From: Lamellibrachia satsuma
Taxonomy: Eukaryota > Annelida > Polychaeta > Sabellida > Siboglinidae
Assembly (NCBI GenBank): GCA_033239005.1
Contig: BSQZ01000009.1
Location: 5,483,252 to 5,547,251, forward strand
DNA: 64,000 nucleotides
Direction of reading: 5' to 3'
Shown here: piece by piece, positions 12,051 through 24,544 of the stretch
Layout: each line of letters starts with the position of its first letter
Position numbering within the stretch: the first letter of the stretch is position 1
Notes under the pieces: model-generated
Seen by the model: only the letters and a program-made list of their open reading frames with translations
The model's database searches: none
What the model was told of the DNA's origin: nothing
Made by a program: the position numbers and the translations under genes

Positions 12051-13289
12051 ACAGGAATTGGTTGCGAGTGGCTAAACAGTTATAATATACTACAGCAGAT
12101 TAGCACTGATGACAACAATTCGGATTTAATAAAGGTGTTATGTGGGGTACCGCAAAGCTCTATTCTGGGTCCTTAGGTATTAATACTCTATATGTGTAAG
12201 ATATATTTGCACTGTTTCGACATTATTAAAATGTATAATTTTCGCTGATAATACTACTGTAACTCACTCGAAGAAGTGCCCGGTCCAGCGCTGCAAAGTT
12301 GTCAGCAATAAACCACACAAGTTACATATCTGGTTTTCAGTAAATAAATTATCCTTAAACGTAGCTATAACAAACTATTATATTGTTTGCAAGTTGTTGC
12401 AAAAATATTGATATAAAATGAACGATAACAAATGAGCAATTTATAGCTGGAATAAAACGTTAATAAGTCTTTAGGAGTCTTAATATTTTATAAGCTCAAT
12501 TGAAAGGAACACATTGGTATGATCACATTTAAACATAGAACACTGTTGCCATTATATAATATAGGGCATCACTGCCAACATATCTGCTAAACAAAAATCG
12601 CTTTTCGTATTGTACTATTCACTCTTTCTGTCGTATATATTGTACTCCTGTGAAGTTTGGGGCAATACTTTAAAAACATAATTATATTAACGGTGTTTAC
12701 ATATCACAAAAACGTAGTCAAACTCATTTATGATTCATTGTCATTCTAATATAATATTTTGTGATAAGCTCTTTGACTTAATAAAATCGTAATGTTTAAT
12801 TCATAATGTTTAAAGCCAACAATACATTGTTGCTTGATGACCTTCAAAAACGTATATGTGTAAAGTATGCCACACGCCAAATTAAAACGTATATATGCAC
12901 TTACAACTTTAAAGGCGACGTGTATATAGGTATATGGTATTAAACTGTGGAATTATTTTAATATAAAAAATATATAATAGGTGTTTTCTTGAAGAATTGC
13001 AATGCCTTGATTGATCTTGATTTCTTGATTGCTAGGCAATAGAGAATATTTGGATGTGTAAATATATTAATGAGTTTCAATTGTTCGTTATTTACTATCA
13101 ACATACTATACATATATATTTGCTATTAAAATGTAATTTTTTCTGATAAGGGGAAACATATTAATATGTAATAATTATACTTCTACTTTCTCACTTTACA
13201 TTTGAATTATTGGCATTTAAAATATGTCTGTGTTGTCAGTTTCCATTTTCATTTTGAAATAAAGAATTGAATTGAACTGAATTGAACCT
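12051..13289 (+). pseudogene. Non-LTR retrotransposon relic with 3' tail
   Basis: LCGVPQSSILGP at about 12139-12174 is the reverse transcriptase motif B (GVPQGSxLGP, with Gly changed to Ser). FADNTTV near 12243 is the catalytic box with the second Asp changed to Asn. Thumb-like sequence resembling CEVWGNTLK lies near 12650-12675 after frame correction. Many stops and frameshifts occur. The 3' end is a (GAATT)n-like tail at about 13262-13289 following an aataaa at about 13258, typical of microsatellite-tailed non-LTR elements. Catalytically dead. Confidence 0.7.
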
Positions 13290-13620
13290 CCGCGCATGCA
13301 TCTTATTTTGTGTTTAATTTCATACTGGTTATGGGCGACAGCAACGGAGGTATGTTCGTAACTCTTACACTGAAGTAATGTTACATTTTAGGCACTTGTC
13401 TAGAATTCGGGCCTAACTTATTTTCGCCACATTTCGCCATTCCAAAGACACAATATGAAGCGCAACCATACACAGTTAACTGTGAAATGTGTAAATTGTT
13501 TAACAATGAGTGTGTAAAAACACATTTCTTCACCAACACATTTCTTCAAACTACAGTCGAATATGCAGATATGAATTACTTCAAGCACCATCTTTCCCCT
13601 TTCGCTTTTTAAGGTTGTAA
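13290..13620. repeat. Diverged third copy of the 1.4-kb repeat (partial)
   Basis: Begins with gcatgcatcttattttgtgt, exactly as in the repeats at 6490 and 9766, and follows copy B through the aaaacacatttcttca and caccatctttcccctttcgc blocks (copy B about 9990-10070). It is more diverged than copies A and B are from each other. Confidence 0.65.
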
Positions 13621-13707
13621 TTTTGCCAATTAAAGGTGTTTGCCGATTTGAATTTACTTGTTCATGTAGTGCCAAAAGATATGGGCATATTATGCAAGAC
13701 TCTTAAT

Positions 13708-14075
13708 AACATTTCAGTGTAACCACATGGGTAGCAGACTGGAAATATGTTGACCCTGACAACATTTCAATGTAACCACACGGGTAGCAGACGGGAAATA
13801 TGTAGACCCTGACAACATTTCAATGTAACCACACGGGTAGCAGACGGGAAGTATGTAGACCCTGACAACATTTCAATGTAACCACACGGGTAGCAGACGG
13901 GAAATATCTTGACACTGACAACATTTCAATGTAACCACACGGGTAGCAGACGGGAAATATGTTGACCCTGACAACATTTCAATGTAACCACACGGGTAGC
14001 AGACGGAAAATATGTTGACACTGACAATATTTCAATGTAACCACACGGGTAGCAAACGGAAAATACGCTGACCAT
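13708..14075. repeat. 53-bp tandem repeat (satellite), about 7 copies
   Basis: The unit contains gacaacatttcaatgtaacc, then acacgggtagcagacgggaa and an atatgt(a/t)ga segment. Seven copies repeat every 53 bp, the outer ones being the most diverged. Confidence 0.94.
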
Positions 14076-15015
14076 GACAACACGCGAGATACTGTACTTA
14101 CATTAACTGATTCGAGACCTCTCACAACTACAGGCCCCAACACCAAATCCTGGATCCATTTCTGGTGTACAGTGACAAACACACCCAATGACAGAGAAAT
14201 GTAGAGACATGTAAAACGTCGCATCCTCGCGAGCCAGCGGCAGTGTTACTACTACCCGTGGCACTTATCCTACACAATGTACAGAAGTGTTACTACTACC
14301 CCTGGCATATATCCTACACAATGTATGGAAGAGCGCCAAATCATTTGTACTTCGTCACACTTGCTGTCTTGGTCGATGTGTTTCTGGGAACCAGACTGAG
14401 ACGCGCCCGCGCCCAAACTTCAAAGAGCGTTTCCAGGCAATTCCTATCATTAACCGTCCAACCAGCGACGAAGGGTCCACAACTAGCTAAAATTAAGTTC
14501 CCATATGTGAGCCCAGTGTATTCCAGAGAACAATGTTATTGGTTAATACAGCAACTGTAAAATCAAGGTTTCGACAAGTCAATCCGTCAGGGGCACTGAT
14601 GTAGTCGGAAGCCCCTGGAATGTAACGATGTAGTACGGTGGCAAAGTCAAAGAGTAACTAGGCCTCTGCTGCATAACAGCTTGGCATATATGAACAATCT
14701 AAATGTAAGATTACAACTTTCTTACGTTCACGTACATATATTCGTGACGCCAGCATTTAAAAAAAGGTTGCGATTGCTGACCAAACACTCACCAGTGCAT
14801 GCATCCATGATAAATTACCACGAAAGATGGGTAAACTTAATCCCGTGCTGCCATCTTGCGAATGTAGCGGGAAAAAATCACAAATCAACTGAAGGAGCAG
14901 ATCTTCACAAACTATTGGAAAATGTTATCTGCGATTTTGTCAAGTTGCACTCAGCATCCACAGACATCTCATATGCAATCGACATACCGATTTTTCGAGA
15001 AATATACCCCCAAAC
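14076..15015. other. No gene recognised; unidentified ORF 14681-15019
   Basis: A 112-codon plus-strand ORF at 14681-15019 starts MAYMNNLNVRL and ends at the left arm of the inverted repeat described next. I recognise no domain. A short direct repeat (tgttactactaccc with a cctacacaatgta block) occurs twice at about 14242-14325. Codon content is not distinctive enough to call a gene. Confidence 0.35.
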
Positions 15016-15746
15016 CTGACCCAAGACATTAAGCCATTTCCAAATTTGGCTGCCCGACGTGCAACGGACACATTAGTGCAATTGCTGTAATTTTACAGTA
15101 CAAAAAAAACAGTAATTTCATTTACCATAGTCACACATATCTACCAGCAAGTTAAAGGGGGGTGAAGCACTCGAACAACCATAGCCCAAACATAATAACA
15201 TACCATTTACAGTATATATCACCCTTATATGATGGGCGCAACGCCACGGTAATTTTGTAATATCCTTTTAAACTTTGCCATTATCTTCGCTGGGCGGCGC
15301 CATATTGCTCTGCGGGGGGCTCAGCGGCAGAGTGGTTTAAGTACGAGCTCCTGGCACGGCGTTCACACAGTAAAAACCTCTCGGAAAAACGGCCGAAACG
15401 CATGGAACATCGAATAAAAAGAAAACTGGTGTACACTGGATGGCTCCTGGATATATCAACTAGTACTACAAATGCAGAAAAAAAACTTTTGATCGACTTC
15501 CGAGGAAGAATTTGCAGCGGAAAAGGTGGTTGCAAATGCGGCAATTGCCGTGTCCGCCAGCCGCAGGCACTGCGAGTGACCACTTTTCCGACAAAAGACT
15601 GTGATGAGCATGGACAGACGGTGAGCATCAAGATGTCATTCTTGGTCAAAGACACCGTTCCATCTTAGATTTTTTTTCCGCATATGACCATGCATCTACA
15701 GACTATTCTGCGACAAGTTTGGAAATGGCTTAATGTCTTGGGTCAG
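15016..15746. mobile_element. Segment bounded by perfect 29-bp inverted repeats
   Basis: The left arm (15016-15044), starting ctgacccaagacattaag, is exactly reverse-complementary over 29 bases to the right arm at 15718-15746. The 673 bp between contain a minus-strand ORF (15281-15655) and a plus-strand ORF (15402-15668, with a Cys-rich GKGGCKCGNC stretch), neither recognised. No matching target-site duplication is obvious in the flanks. It may be a small DNA transposon, or an inverted duplication at the edge of something larger. Confidence 0.6.
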
Positions 15747-15749
15747 ATA

Positions 15750-16753
15750 TCAAAGGGCAGAGCGATGCGCAGGAAGCGACGAGCCGAAACCAGGTTAGTA
15801 AATTGGATTACCGTTACCATTGTGACTTATCACTACGATTACAATATAGTTCAACCCCAATAAGCACAGCTGTGCTTCAACGTCAGCATATATATAACCC
15901 ACAGTAAATCGAAATGTATGAATACAATAAAGTGCGAGTAAGTGTTAATAGTTTGATATAATTACGAGTGTTTTCCTATCCGCCGATTTATTTTCGACGT
16001 GATCAGACGTACCGTCAATACGTGGCCGTACTCAAAACAATAACAATAACTCAATAAGTGCTACAGGATATACTGCAGCCTTATAACATGGGCCATGGCG
16101 TATGTATACTAGGCAAAATTATTCAAGAAAATAATTTGATATTATTTATTGACAGTCATAATAAGTCTCATACTCCAGTGTTCTAAATGCCTAGAGACCA
16201 AGCAGTAAGCGTAAGGCTAAGCCTGGGGGGGGGGTAGATGCATGGGAGAAACACACCAAAAGACAGTATAGACTATAGCGCAACAGAAGCCTGATGTTGC
16301 TGTTTACATTTCAAATTCTTTATGGAAATATTTAAATATCCAAATACTTTCATTGTGATTAAGTGCAAATGCAGTTACACAAACTTTTTAAAAGTATTTA
16401 AATATTTAATAAAATGTATTTCACCCATGCAATGTCTAGCTGGAGAGGAAACTAACTAAGGCATCGTCATCTACCCAGTTGACCACTGTCAGATTACATG
16501 TCTGCTTTCTATAATGACACTTTACAATTTCTGTCTGAATTCTTGTGACTTGACAATAAGGCAAAATTATATAAAATTAATTTGCTTTATTGATCAGATT
16601 AAACCCCACATGTAATAACCGGAAGTTCATAAAGAGATGTATTAATTACATTTTATTCTGAGTCGACTGATAACACTGTAATGAATATCGTGGGGGGAGG
16701 GGGCAACTATCGGCAACCCACAATAGTATTAGTACAAGCTATACATATGAAGG
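15750..16753. other. No gene recognised
   Basis: AT-rich sequence with short homopolymer G tracts near 16227 and 16690; nothing else seen. Confidence 0.5.
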
Positions 16754-16999
16754 AAGTCTATCAGGCATGGGGGTCAATTCTGTTTTGTCAATTCCAAAAA
16801 AATTATCAGGCATGGGTCAATTCTGTTTTGTCAATTCCAAAAAATCATTTCTAATTCCGCCTTGCAAAAAATCAATTCCAACTGTTAAAATCCTAGGCTA
16901 AAGAAAAATTCAAATCCAATTCGTTTTAACACAGTTTTATTTGTCACGTGTGCACAATCATATTTAATTAGATATGATTACAAAATTATTGTTCGTTAA

Positions 17000-17000
<1 letters not shown>

Positions 17001-17044
<44 letters not shown>
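17001..17044. repeat. (CA)n(TA)n compound microsatellite
   Basis: About 15 CA followed by about 7 TA dinucleotides, next to a C-rich block (17054-17160) made of gacatttgcccc-type repeats. An inverted match to that block (ggggcagatgtcc) occurs at about 18059. Confidence 0.9.
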
Positions 17045-17045
<1 letters not shown>

Positions 17046-17709
17046 CGGGTCCAGGTCATTTGCCCCCCTCCCAGACATTTGCCCCTTTGTCACTTGCCCC
17101 CCCCCCAGACAGTAGCCCCTTGCCTTATTCAAAATCTGGACATTTGCCCCCTGTCCGTAGCCTCTGGATTATTTGTAAGTTTTTAAGAAATGTTTTTTAA
17201 CTTATTTTTTTATTTATGAACATGAATTCAAGATATATATTACCCTAATTGCAATTAATGTTCTTTGTGCCAGATCAGCCAAGTAAATTACTTTATATAG
17301 TTGGAGATAATCCTGTAATCAAAGGATTATCTTTATTGCAATTGTGGAAGAAGCCAGTGACATTAGGACCTGGACCTGTTAGGACAATTGAGGATATTTG
17401 AAAGAAGCCATCTCAACAAGGTTTCTTTTGAATTGCATTTACCATGGAGAGTTGGAGTGACTCCATTTTCCTATAAAACTGGATGCACAAGCCAGAGTTG
17501 TCAGAATTCACTTATAACTTCACCATGGAAATTACTACTAGCATCTGAGGAGGTCAGAAGCTATGTTTTGAGTGTCATTCCTACACCAAGAAGGGGGACC
17601 AACAAGATTACTCTTCAATGGGAGTGAAGCCAGCGTCGATCCTGATCATGCAAGGGTGCTGTGGTCACTGATCTGATCTCCAGATCCAGAATGCGATCAA
17701 CAAGACTGC

Positions 17710-17884
17710 CTGCAACCATGATGGTGACATGGCACAGATAGAAGCTGCCAAGGTCGGTGAGGACCTGAAAACTAAGGCAGCTAATACCAGGGGCACTCCA
17801 AACCAGCTGATCTCTGACTTGTTACTGTCCACCACTGTTTGTGGAAGCATCACCCCAAGAACCCATCTTCCACCACTGATCTGA
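17710..17884 (+). pseudogene. FLYWCH/MULE-associated protein relic
   Basis: A forward frame encodes CNHDGDMAQIEAAKVGEDLK followed by TKAANTRGTPNQLISDLL and stops at about 17884. This fits the end of a FLYWCH zinc finger (the final H-x-H pair, here N-H) with the helical segment that follows it in Mutator-like transposon proteins of animals. The preceding Cys and Trp ligand region is not readable in frame, so only the C-terminal half survives. The assignment rests on pattern recognition of a ~45-residue segment. Confidence 0.5.
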
Positions 17885-18317
17885 CTATCAATGATACATG
17901 GAAGACAACTGGTGACAAGAACATCTCATACACACTCCAGGGGATAGGCCATTGCATTAGGCTAAAGTGACTTTGACTTGTCATTGAATGTTATGTTATT
18001 GTAGCAATAATGATAAAACTGCAAACTGATTTTCACTTGTCAACTATCATAGAAAAAAGGGGCAGATGTCCGGGGGGGGAGCAAATATGCTAGGAGTCAG
18101 ATTTATATCGCTATCAGTGGTGGTATCATAAATTTACTGGAAAGTTTGAGTCTTCAACATCCTAATCTCCAACATGTATTCTCCATGGGGACATTTTTAA
18201 TTACTACAAAGGGCAAACCCTACAGCCACATGTAACAGCATTGTACAGATGACCAGTGACATGTTTATTATGGGAGACTTGTGGGCTGAACATTAGGCTT
18301 GGATAAACAAGGGGCTG

Positions 18318-19552
18318 CATTCAAGTGGGATAGGCTTCCTAAAACCAAGGTCATGTCTAACCAATTTCTTATGTTTTTTAGAAGAAATTACAAAGTGGGT
18401 AGATGACGGGTCACCAGTTGTCTACTTAGATTTTCAGAAAGCTTTCGATAAAGTGCCACATCAAAGATTGTTACTTAAACTAAAAGCCCATGGTATAGGC
18501 AATTATGTAATCAACTGGATAGAAAAGTGGCTTACACACAGAAGACAGAGATTAATAGTAGATGGTGAGATTTCAAACTGGAAATCTGTTTTGAGAGGGG
18601 TACCACAGGGATCAGTATTAGGCCCTATACTGTTTTTAATATATATATAAATGATTTGGAGGATGACATATCTAGCAAAGTACTCAAATTTGCAGATGAC
18701 ACAAAAGTATTCAGAAAGGTTACTAATGATACAGATAAACAAAGTTTACAGGATGATCTAGAAAAAATTGTTAAATGGTCAGAAAAATGGCTAATGTTAT
18801 TCAATTTTGGGAATTGTAAATGTATACACATAGGACATGGAAATATGGACGAGGAATATAAAATGAGGGATGCTGTACTAGGTAGAACCACACAAGAAAA
18901 GGATTTAGGAGTAACATTTAATGCTGACATGAAAGTTTCAGAGCAATGTGGGATTGCTGCTTCGAAAGGAAATCAATTTCTAGGGCTAATTAGGAGAACT
19001 ATCACGTATAAGGAGAAACATCTAATTGTACTCCTGTACAAAGCAATAGTTAGACCACATTTGGAATATTGTATTCAAGCATGAAGGCCACATCGTAAAA
19101 AAGACATAGATAAGCTAGAAAGAATACAACAAAGAGCAACTAAAATGATTCCAGAATTAAGAGACCTTAGTTACGAAAGTCGCTTATTACAATGTGGTTT
19201 GACAACACTAGAGACCAGGAGACTAAGAGGAGACCAAATAGAAGTGTTTAAGATAGTGAACGGTTATGAGGATGTTGATAGGAATATGTTCTTCAAACTT
19301 AAAGAAGGCAGTAGAACCAGAGGACACAAAGCAGCATTAGTTAAGGAGCAGTGTAGGTTGGACATGAGAAACTACTCTTTCTCACAGAGGGTGATAAATG
19401 AATGGAACAAACTGCCAAATGATTGTGTTAATGCTAGTAGTGTGAATATGTTTAAAAATAGAATTGACAGATATCTGATAAGGGCATATCTCTTTTTGAT
19501 GCAAATGCTTGATTATATTGTTCTTGGTCACAATGTTTCAATACCAGAGTAG
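18318..19552 (+). pseudogene. CR1-like retrotransposon, 5'-truncated (copy 3), broken RT
   Basis: Same protein as copy 2 but a different subfamily, with many conservative replacements. It starts at GFLKPRSCLTN (about 18330) and continues through YLDFQKAFDKVPH, RGVPQGSVLGPILFLIYI, KFADDTKVF, KDLGVTFNADMK and RPHLEYCIQA to the closing SFSQRVINEWNKLPND block. Three lesions are visible: a 6-bp in-frame deletion before YLDFQ, a 2-bp insertion near 18648 that shifts the frame just after motif B, and a TGG-to-TGA nonsense change at about 19083. The last open segment (19145-19552) runs past the usual end of the protein by about 20 residues. It lies inside the hAT-ended element. Confidence 0.88.
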
Positions 19553-19762
19553 ACAGTGTCTATGCTGTAATGTTGACAACTTCCTGGCTGTTACCAGATT
19601 CAGGGTGACATGCTAATAGCAGACAAATATGATTTTAAAAGTAATATAAATAAATATAAGGGTAAATATTAACAGTATCAAGTCAATAATTCCAACAAAA
19701 TCAATTCCAATTCCCAAAAAATAAATTTTTGAAAAAAAAAATTCCAATTAAAAAAAAAATTA

Positions 19763-19856
19763 AGTCAATTCCAATTCCGGAACTGGAATTGAGGGTCAGT
19801 TCCAATTCCGGAACTGGAATTGAGGGTCAGTTCCAATTCCGGAATGGAATTGACCA
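19763..19856. repeat. Palindromic CAATTCC/GGAATTG tandem repeats at the right end of the 3.1-kb element
   Basis: Two and a half copies of a ~35-bp unit, each a near palindrome of the form ttccaattccggaactggaa, followed by ttgagggtcag. They form the subterminal region of the 16762-19864 element and could extrude as cruciforms or act as repeated transposase-binding sites (inference). Confidence 0.85.
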
Positions 19857-20010
19857 CATGCCTGAAGTATATTCATGACAATATCTTGTCTCTGTGTACT
19901 ACAGCAACAGTCATGAACAGTATAATTGAATTGAAACAAGCTTATGTCTGTGGGGCTTTTGTCCATGCACCATACTATCTAGCAGATGCTTTCAGTATAA
20001 TACCTAATAA

Positions 20011-20776
<766 letters not shown>

Positions 20777-21242
20777 ATGAAGGATTCACCATTGGTTCAT
20801 ACAAGTACAGGTACTAGTTTTGAAGCATCCAGCGCTACGGGTGATGCCATCAATCTTTACATTACGGATGTCACCTTTAGTGCCATCACTGCTACTACTG
20901 CTGTAGCACCACATACAACTGATGCTGAAATGCAAATCGATCCGGTAATGATATTTCAAGTGCGACACTTCGCGAATACTGCTGTAGTCACGGATGACAT
21001 TATTGCACCAATGAACTACTCCTATGTGAAGCTTCCATCAGATTCAGTGAGAACAAAGACATTGGTGCAGATGACGCACACTATGTGATAACAGCGACAT
21101 AACCGAGGGTGACTCAAGCAGCTCCGACACCTATGAGAAAGAGAAGAAGTTTGTCATTCGTGAGAAAAACTTATGTCACTTTTCTGCACCTGCCACACAC
21201 CAAACAGCCATAAACTGTGACACAGGTTGTACTCATGTCTGA
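20777..21242 (+). pseudogene. Unrecognised possible coding exon or transposon-protein relic, frame-broken
   Basis: A 103-codon frame (20777-21088) rich in Thr, Ser and Ala is preceded by tttcag. About 15 bases before its stop a second frame opens and runs to about 21242 with DITEGDSSSSDTYEKEKKFV, then IREKNLCHF and CDTGCTHV. The acidic/serine stretch followed by EKKFV-I recalls the start of some THAP/Kolobok-type transposon proteins, but I cannot confirm that. The two frames together could be one ancestral protein with a one-base shift. Confidence 0.3.
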
Positions 21243-21334
21243 TCTATCAGCCAAGGTCTTTCGGATACTGGGGTGTCTGTCAGAGGAAAGGGTGCTGATT
21301 TCTAGCCCTGGATAAGTGAAAGGTGAATTGAATA

Positions 21335-21812
21335 TGTTAGGAGTATGTGTACTATCAGTCAGAATAAGTAGTGTATTGGTGTATATTTAGTGCCAGTAGT
21401 TTACTGGAACAGATGGTTGGTGTGCAAGTACTATCAGTCAGAACAAGTAGTGTATTGATACATATGATTGGTGTACATTTACTGTCAGTACAAGTAGTGT
21501 AGTTGGTAGAGAATGAGACGCTTGGTTTACATTTGCTGTCGGTAGGAACAAGTAGTAGATTCAGTCAGAACAAGTAGTATATTGGATACACATGATTGGT
21601 GTACATTTACTGTCAGAAGACGTAGTGAAATGGTGCAGATTCCAGAATGAGATCATTGGTGTACATTTACTGTTGGTAGGAACAAGTAGTGTATTGGTAT
21701 GCATGATTGGTGTATGTTTACTGTCAGTCAGAACAAGTAATATTGTTACACATGATTGGTGTACATTTACTGTCCAATCAAAACAAGTAGTCTATTGCCA
21801 TTGGTACATATG
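21335..21812. repeat. Degenerate ~55-60 bp tandem repeat, about 8 copies
   Basis: Repeated blocks of gattggtgtacatttactgt, then cagtcagaacaagtagt and a gtattggtac(a)cat segment. Copy lengths vary from about 45 to 75 bp through small indels, so this is older than the satellites at 11.6 and 13.7 kb. Confidence 0.85.
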
Positions 21813-23159
21813 ATGATGGTGAAACAGTTAAATGCCTTGGCTTTATAAAGATTAATTATTTCCTAAGCTAAACTACCAGTATATTTGATATGTTGTGGCA
21901 TAATAATGATGTGTGTAACTGTGATATCCATGTTCCAAGTTGTATTTCCCTGTGGTAGTCACTGTTTTTAGTCAATGGTTTCAGTCGTTCTAGTTAGCCT
22001 TATTTCTTTGGTAATTGTTTTTCTATGTGAATAAACTGTTGGTATATTTTATGTTGGTCTCAATATAAATGAAATTGTGTGTAGTGACACGCAAGATGCT
22101 GCAGGTAACATTTTTGTTGACAGAAATGGGATATGGATAAGGAGGCATTCACATCATTCAGTTATTAATATTTTAGTGGGAATTTTTGTAGTTTTCCAGG
22201 TTGTTTTTCGACCTGCTGCATACTGTGGGTGCCTCACAATTTGTCTATATCAGACTATCAGTACACTCACCTGTGTCAGGTCAATCTCCATAGCTAAACT
22301 TTCCATCAATTCAATTCGGTTCAGAATAGACATCACAGATCCTTCCCACATTGCAGGATGGGATTACTTGTCTTGCCTTTCCTGAGCCTGAAATATAATT
22401 TGTCAGGGTTAGTTGATAGCACTAATTCCATAATTACCATAATAGTTGCAAAACTGTGAACATTACATACTGTCAGTAGTTAATTATTGTTATTTTAATG
22501 ATTACATTGCACTAAACAACAAGGTGTTGTGGTGTGCTACAGAAAGGGGTGATTACAAGTACGAATATTAATGTAATCATGATTACAGTAATTATTGCAA
22601 TCACAATTACTAATGTAGTCATGATTACAATCATTATTACAATCACAATTATGGTAACATTTAAGAATATAATATATTATATATATTCACATAATGAATT
22701 AAATAAACCCTCTTGTTATTATTGTCATCAATGTTATTCAACACAAAATCAAACACAATATTAAAATACAGTCACGGTACACTTCATTAGATTAGATACA
22801 AAATAAAGAGAAGAGCCTGCTTGCATTGCCATTGTAGTTCGGACCTCGCCCTCGGGCTAGGCAAAAGAAATATGCAGAAAAAATATGATTATTAAAATGG
22901 CAATGATTCGATAACAATTGAATTACTGACCTGCTAGCTATAGGCCGAATCAATGTCATGCAATGACAGCAGGCCAACATCTAGCACCGCTCTGTTTGTG
23001 CATATCAGTACAAAATCATCGTCTTCGCCTTCGTACGGTGATGGAAACACCAACGCGGTCGGGCACACGGTGCTGCATAGCCATAGCCTAGCCCTAGGCA
23101 TGGTAGCTTCCTCGGCGCAGCATGATGACTCAACGTAAACGTGCGCAGACATCGGGACG
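21813..23159. other. No gene recognised; simple-sequence patch
   Basis: Positions 22550-22660 are built from attac/gattac/tgtaatc motifs and can pair with themselves. The segment 22930-23160 is relatively CpG-rich with overlapping short ORFs on both strands, none recognised; it could include a 5' exon but no supporting motif is visible. Confidence 0.4.
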
Positions 23160-23614
23160 TAGAGTAAGGTGGGGCAAAGCGTCCACGTTGGGGCATAGCG
23201 CCCATGCCACTATCTTGGCGAATATTGCATTTGGTGGCTCCATATAGCGATCAAATGATTAGTTACTGACTCCTGACGACACATCAACGTGCTATGGCTT
23301 TATAGGTTCGAACACGATGTAAATACAGCTGATTTACCGTTTCTTTGTTATTTGTTATAAAATCGCTTCCATATTAATTAACCAATTGCCACTAAATGGT
23401 TATGAATTTTGAAAAGCTTGGAATAACTTTCTAACCTATGTTATATAACATGAATTTCCATGCCTTCAGTTACGGTGAGCGATAAAAGAAAATTCATGAT
23501 TCAAAGCGTTCTCAGCATAGTCGACAGTGGGGCATAGCGCCATCTTTGAATTGGGGCAAAGTAGCACTGTGAATACATTTTAGATGGCATGTTGTTGTGT
23601 AAATACAATATACA

Positions 23615-23742
<128 letters not shown>

Positions 23743-23794
23743 AATATAAGTTTTGTGTTTAGCGCACACACAAAGACACACAATTGTGTATAAT

Positions 23795-23903
<109 letters not shown>

Positions 23904-23934
23904 TTTAATGATATAATTTTATCAAACATTCTCT

Positions 23935-24003
23935 TGATGATTAGCGGTTATAGCATGTTCGTTTCAGATTGAGAGGCAGCATGGTTCGAACGTACCAAAG
24001 AAA
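23935..24003 (+). ncRNA. Possible tRNA-derived (SINE-like) segment
   Basis: gattagcggttatagcatg resembles a Pol III A box with a tRNA D-loop, and atggttcgaacgtacc about 35 bp downstream resembles a B box and T-arm. Spacing is right for a tRNA head, but the acceptor stem does not pair convincingly, so it is not called a tRNA gene. Confidence 0.35.
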
Positions 24004-24544
24004 GTCTACACAGGGGTCGTATGCAAGAAATGGGCACACGCCGCGTGCACTGCGGGCGGCCCATACTACATTTGCCACAATTGTGAATCAGACTCAGACT
24101 AATTTGGATGAACAAATCCAACAGCACGTCGTTATAGCACATGTCGCTACACTGGAACCACCAGCGAACTGCATTCAGTTTCCCTGGTGCGATATCGTTC
24201 TTTGTTCCTGTTTCATTTTGGTTTGTAGGTGCATTATGTATTTGCATTAAATAAAGTTATGTATTCTTGTTATTACATAATCATTTTGTAGCCTATTGAT
24301 AACATAAAACATACATGCAATTCCATATGGGGCATAGCGCCCATCCCATGTGCGCTTTGCCCCACCTACGGGGCAAAGCGCCCAAATCGGGTGCATGCGC
24401 ATAATTAATCACACTACAAAAACATGTTATTCGAATCATGTTAGATTAGCGTGACATATACTCCATATAGTTACCGACATATTGCAGATAGTTGTAGGTA
24501 CGACGATATTAGTTACCCTGGGCGCTATGCCCCACCTTACTCTA

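Larger units (their letters stand above)
16762..19864. mobile_element. 3.1-kb DNA transposon-like element with hAT-type ends (nested composite)
   Basis: The left end caggcatggg is followed by ggtcaattc; the right end, reverse-complemented, reads caggcatgtggtcaattcc. The 8 bp outside are aagtctat (16754-16761) and aagtatat (19865-19872), a 7/8 match and the hAT target-site length. The first ~45 bp of the left end are duplicated, so a second caggcatgggtcaattctg begins at 16807. Both ends carry CAATTCC subterminal repeats, recalling the AATTGG repeats of the MITE at 10233. No hAT transposase lies inside. The body contains a FLYWCH-like relic and a CR1 insertion. Confidence 0.65.

Noticed and set aside
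15303..15370. tRNA-derived SINE head suggested by gctcagcggcagagtggttt
   Set aside because: The A-box-like part is suggestive, but the downstream gcgttcacac does not fit a B box well and no tRNA fold forms.
16974..17186. Proline/cysteine-rich ORF with PPPRHLPLCHLPP
   Set aside because: Translation of the AC/TA microsatellite and the adjacent C-rich imperfect repeat.
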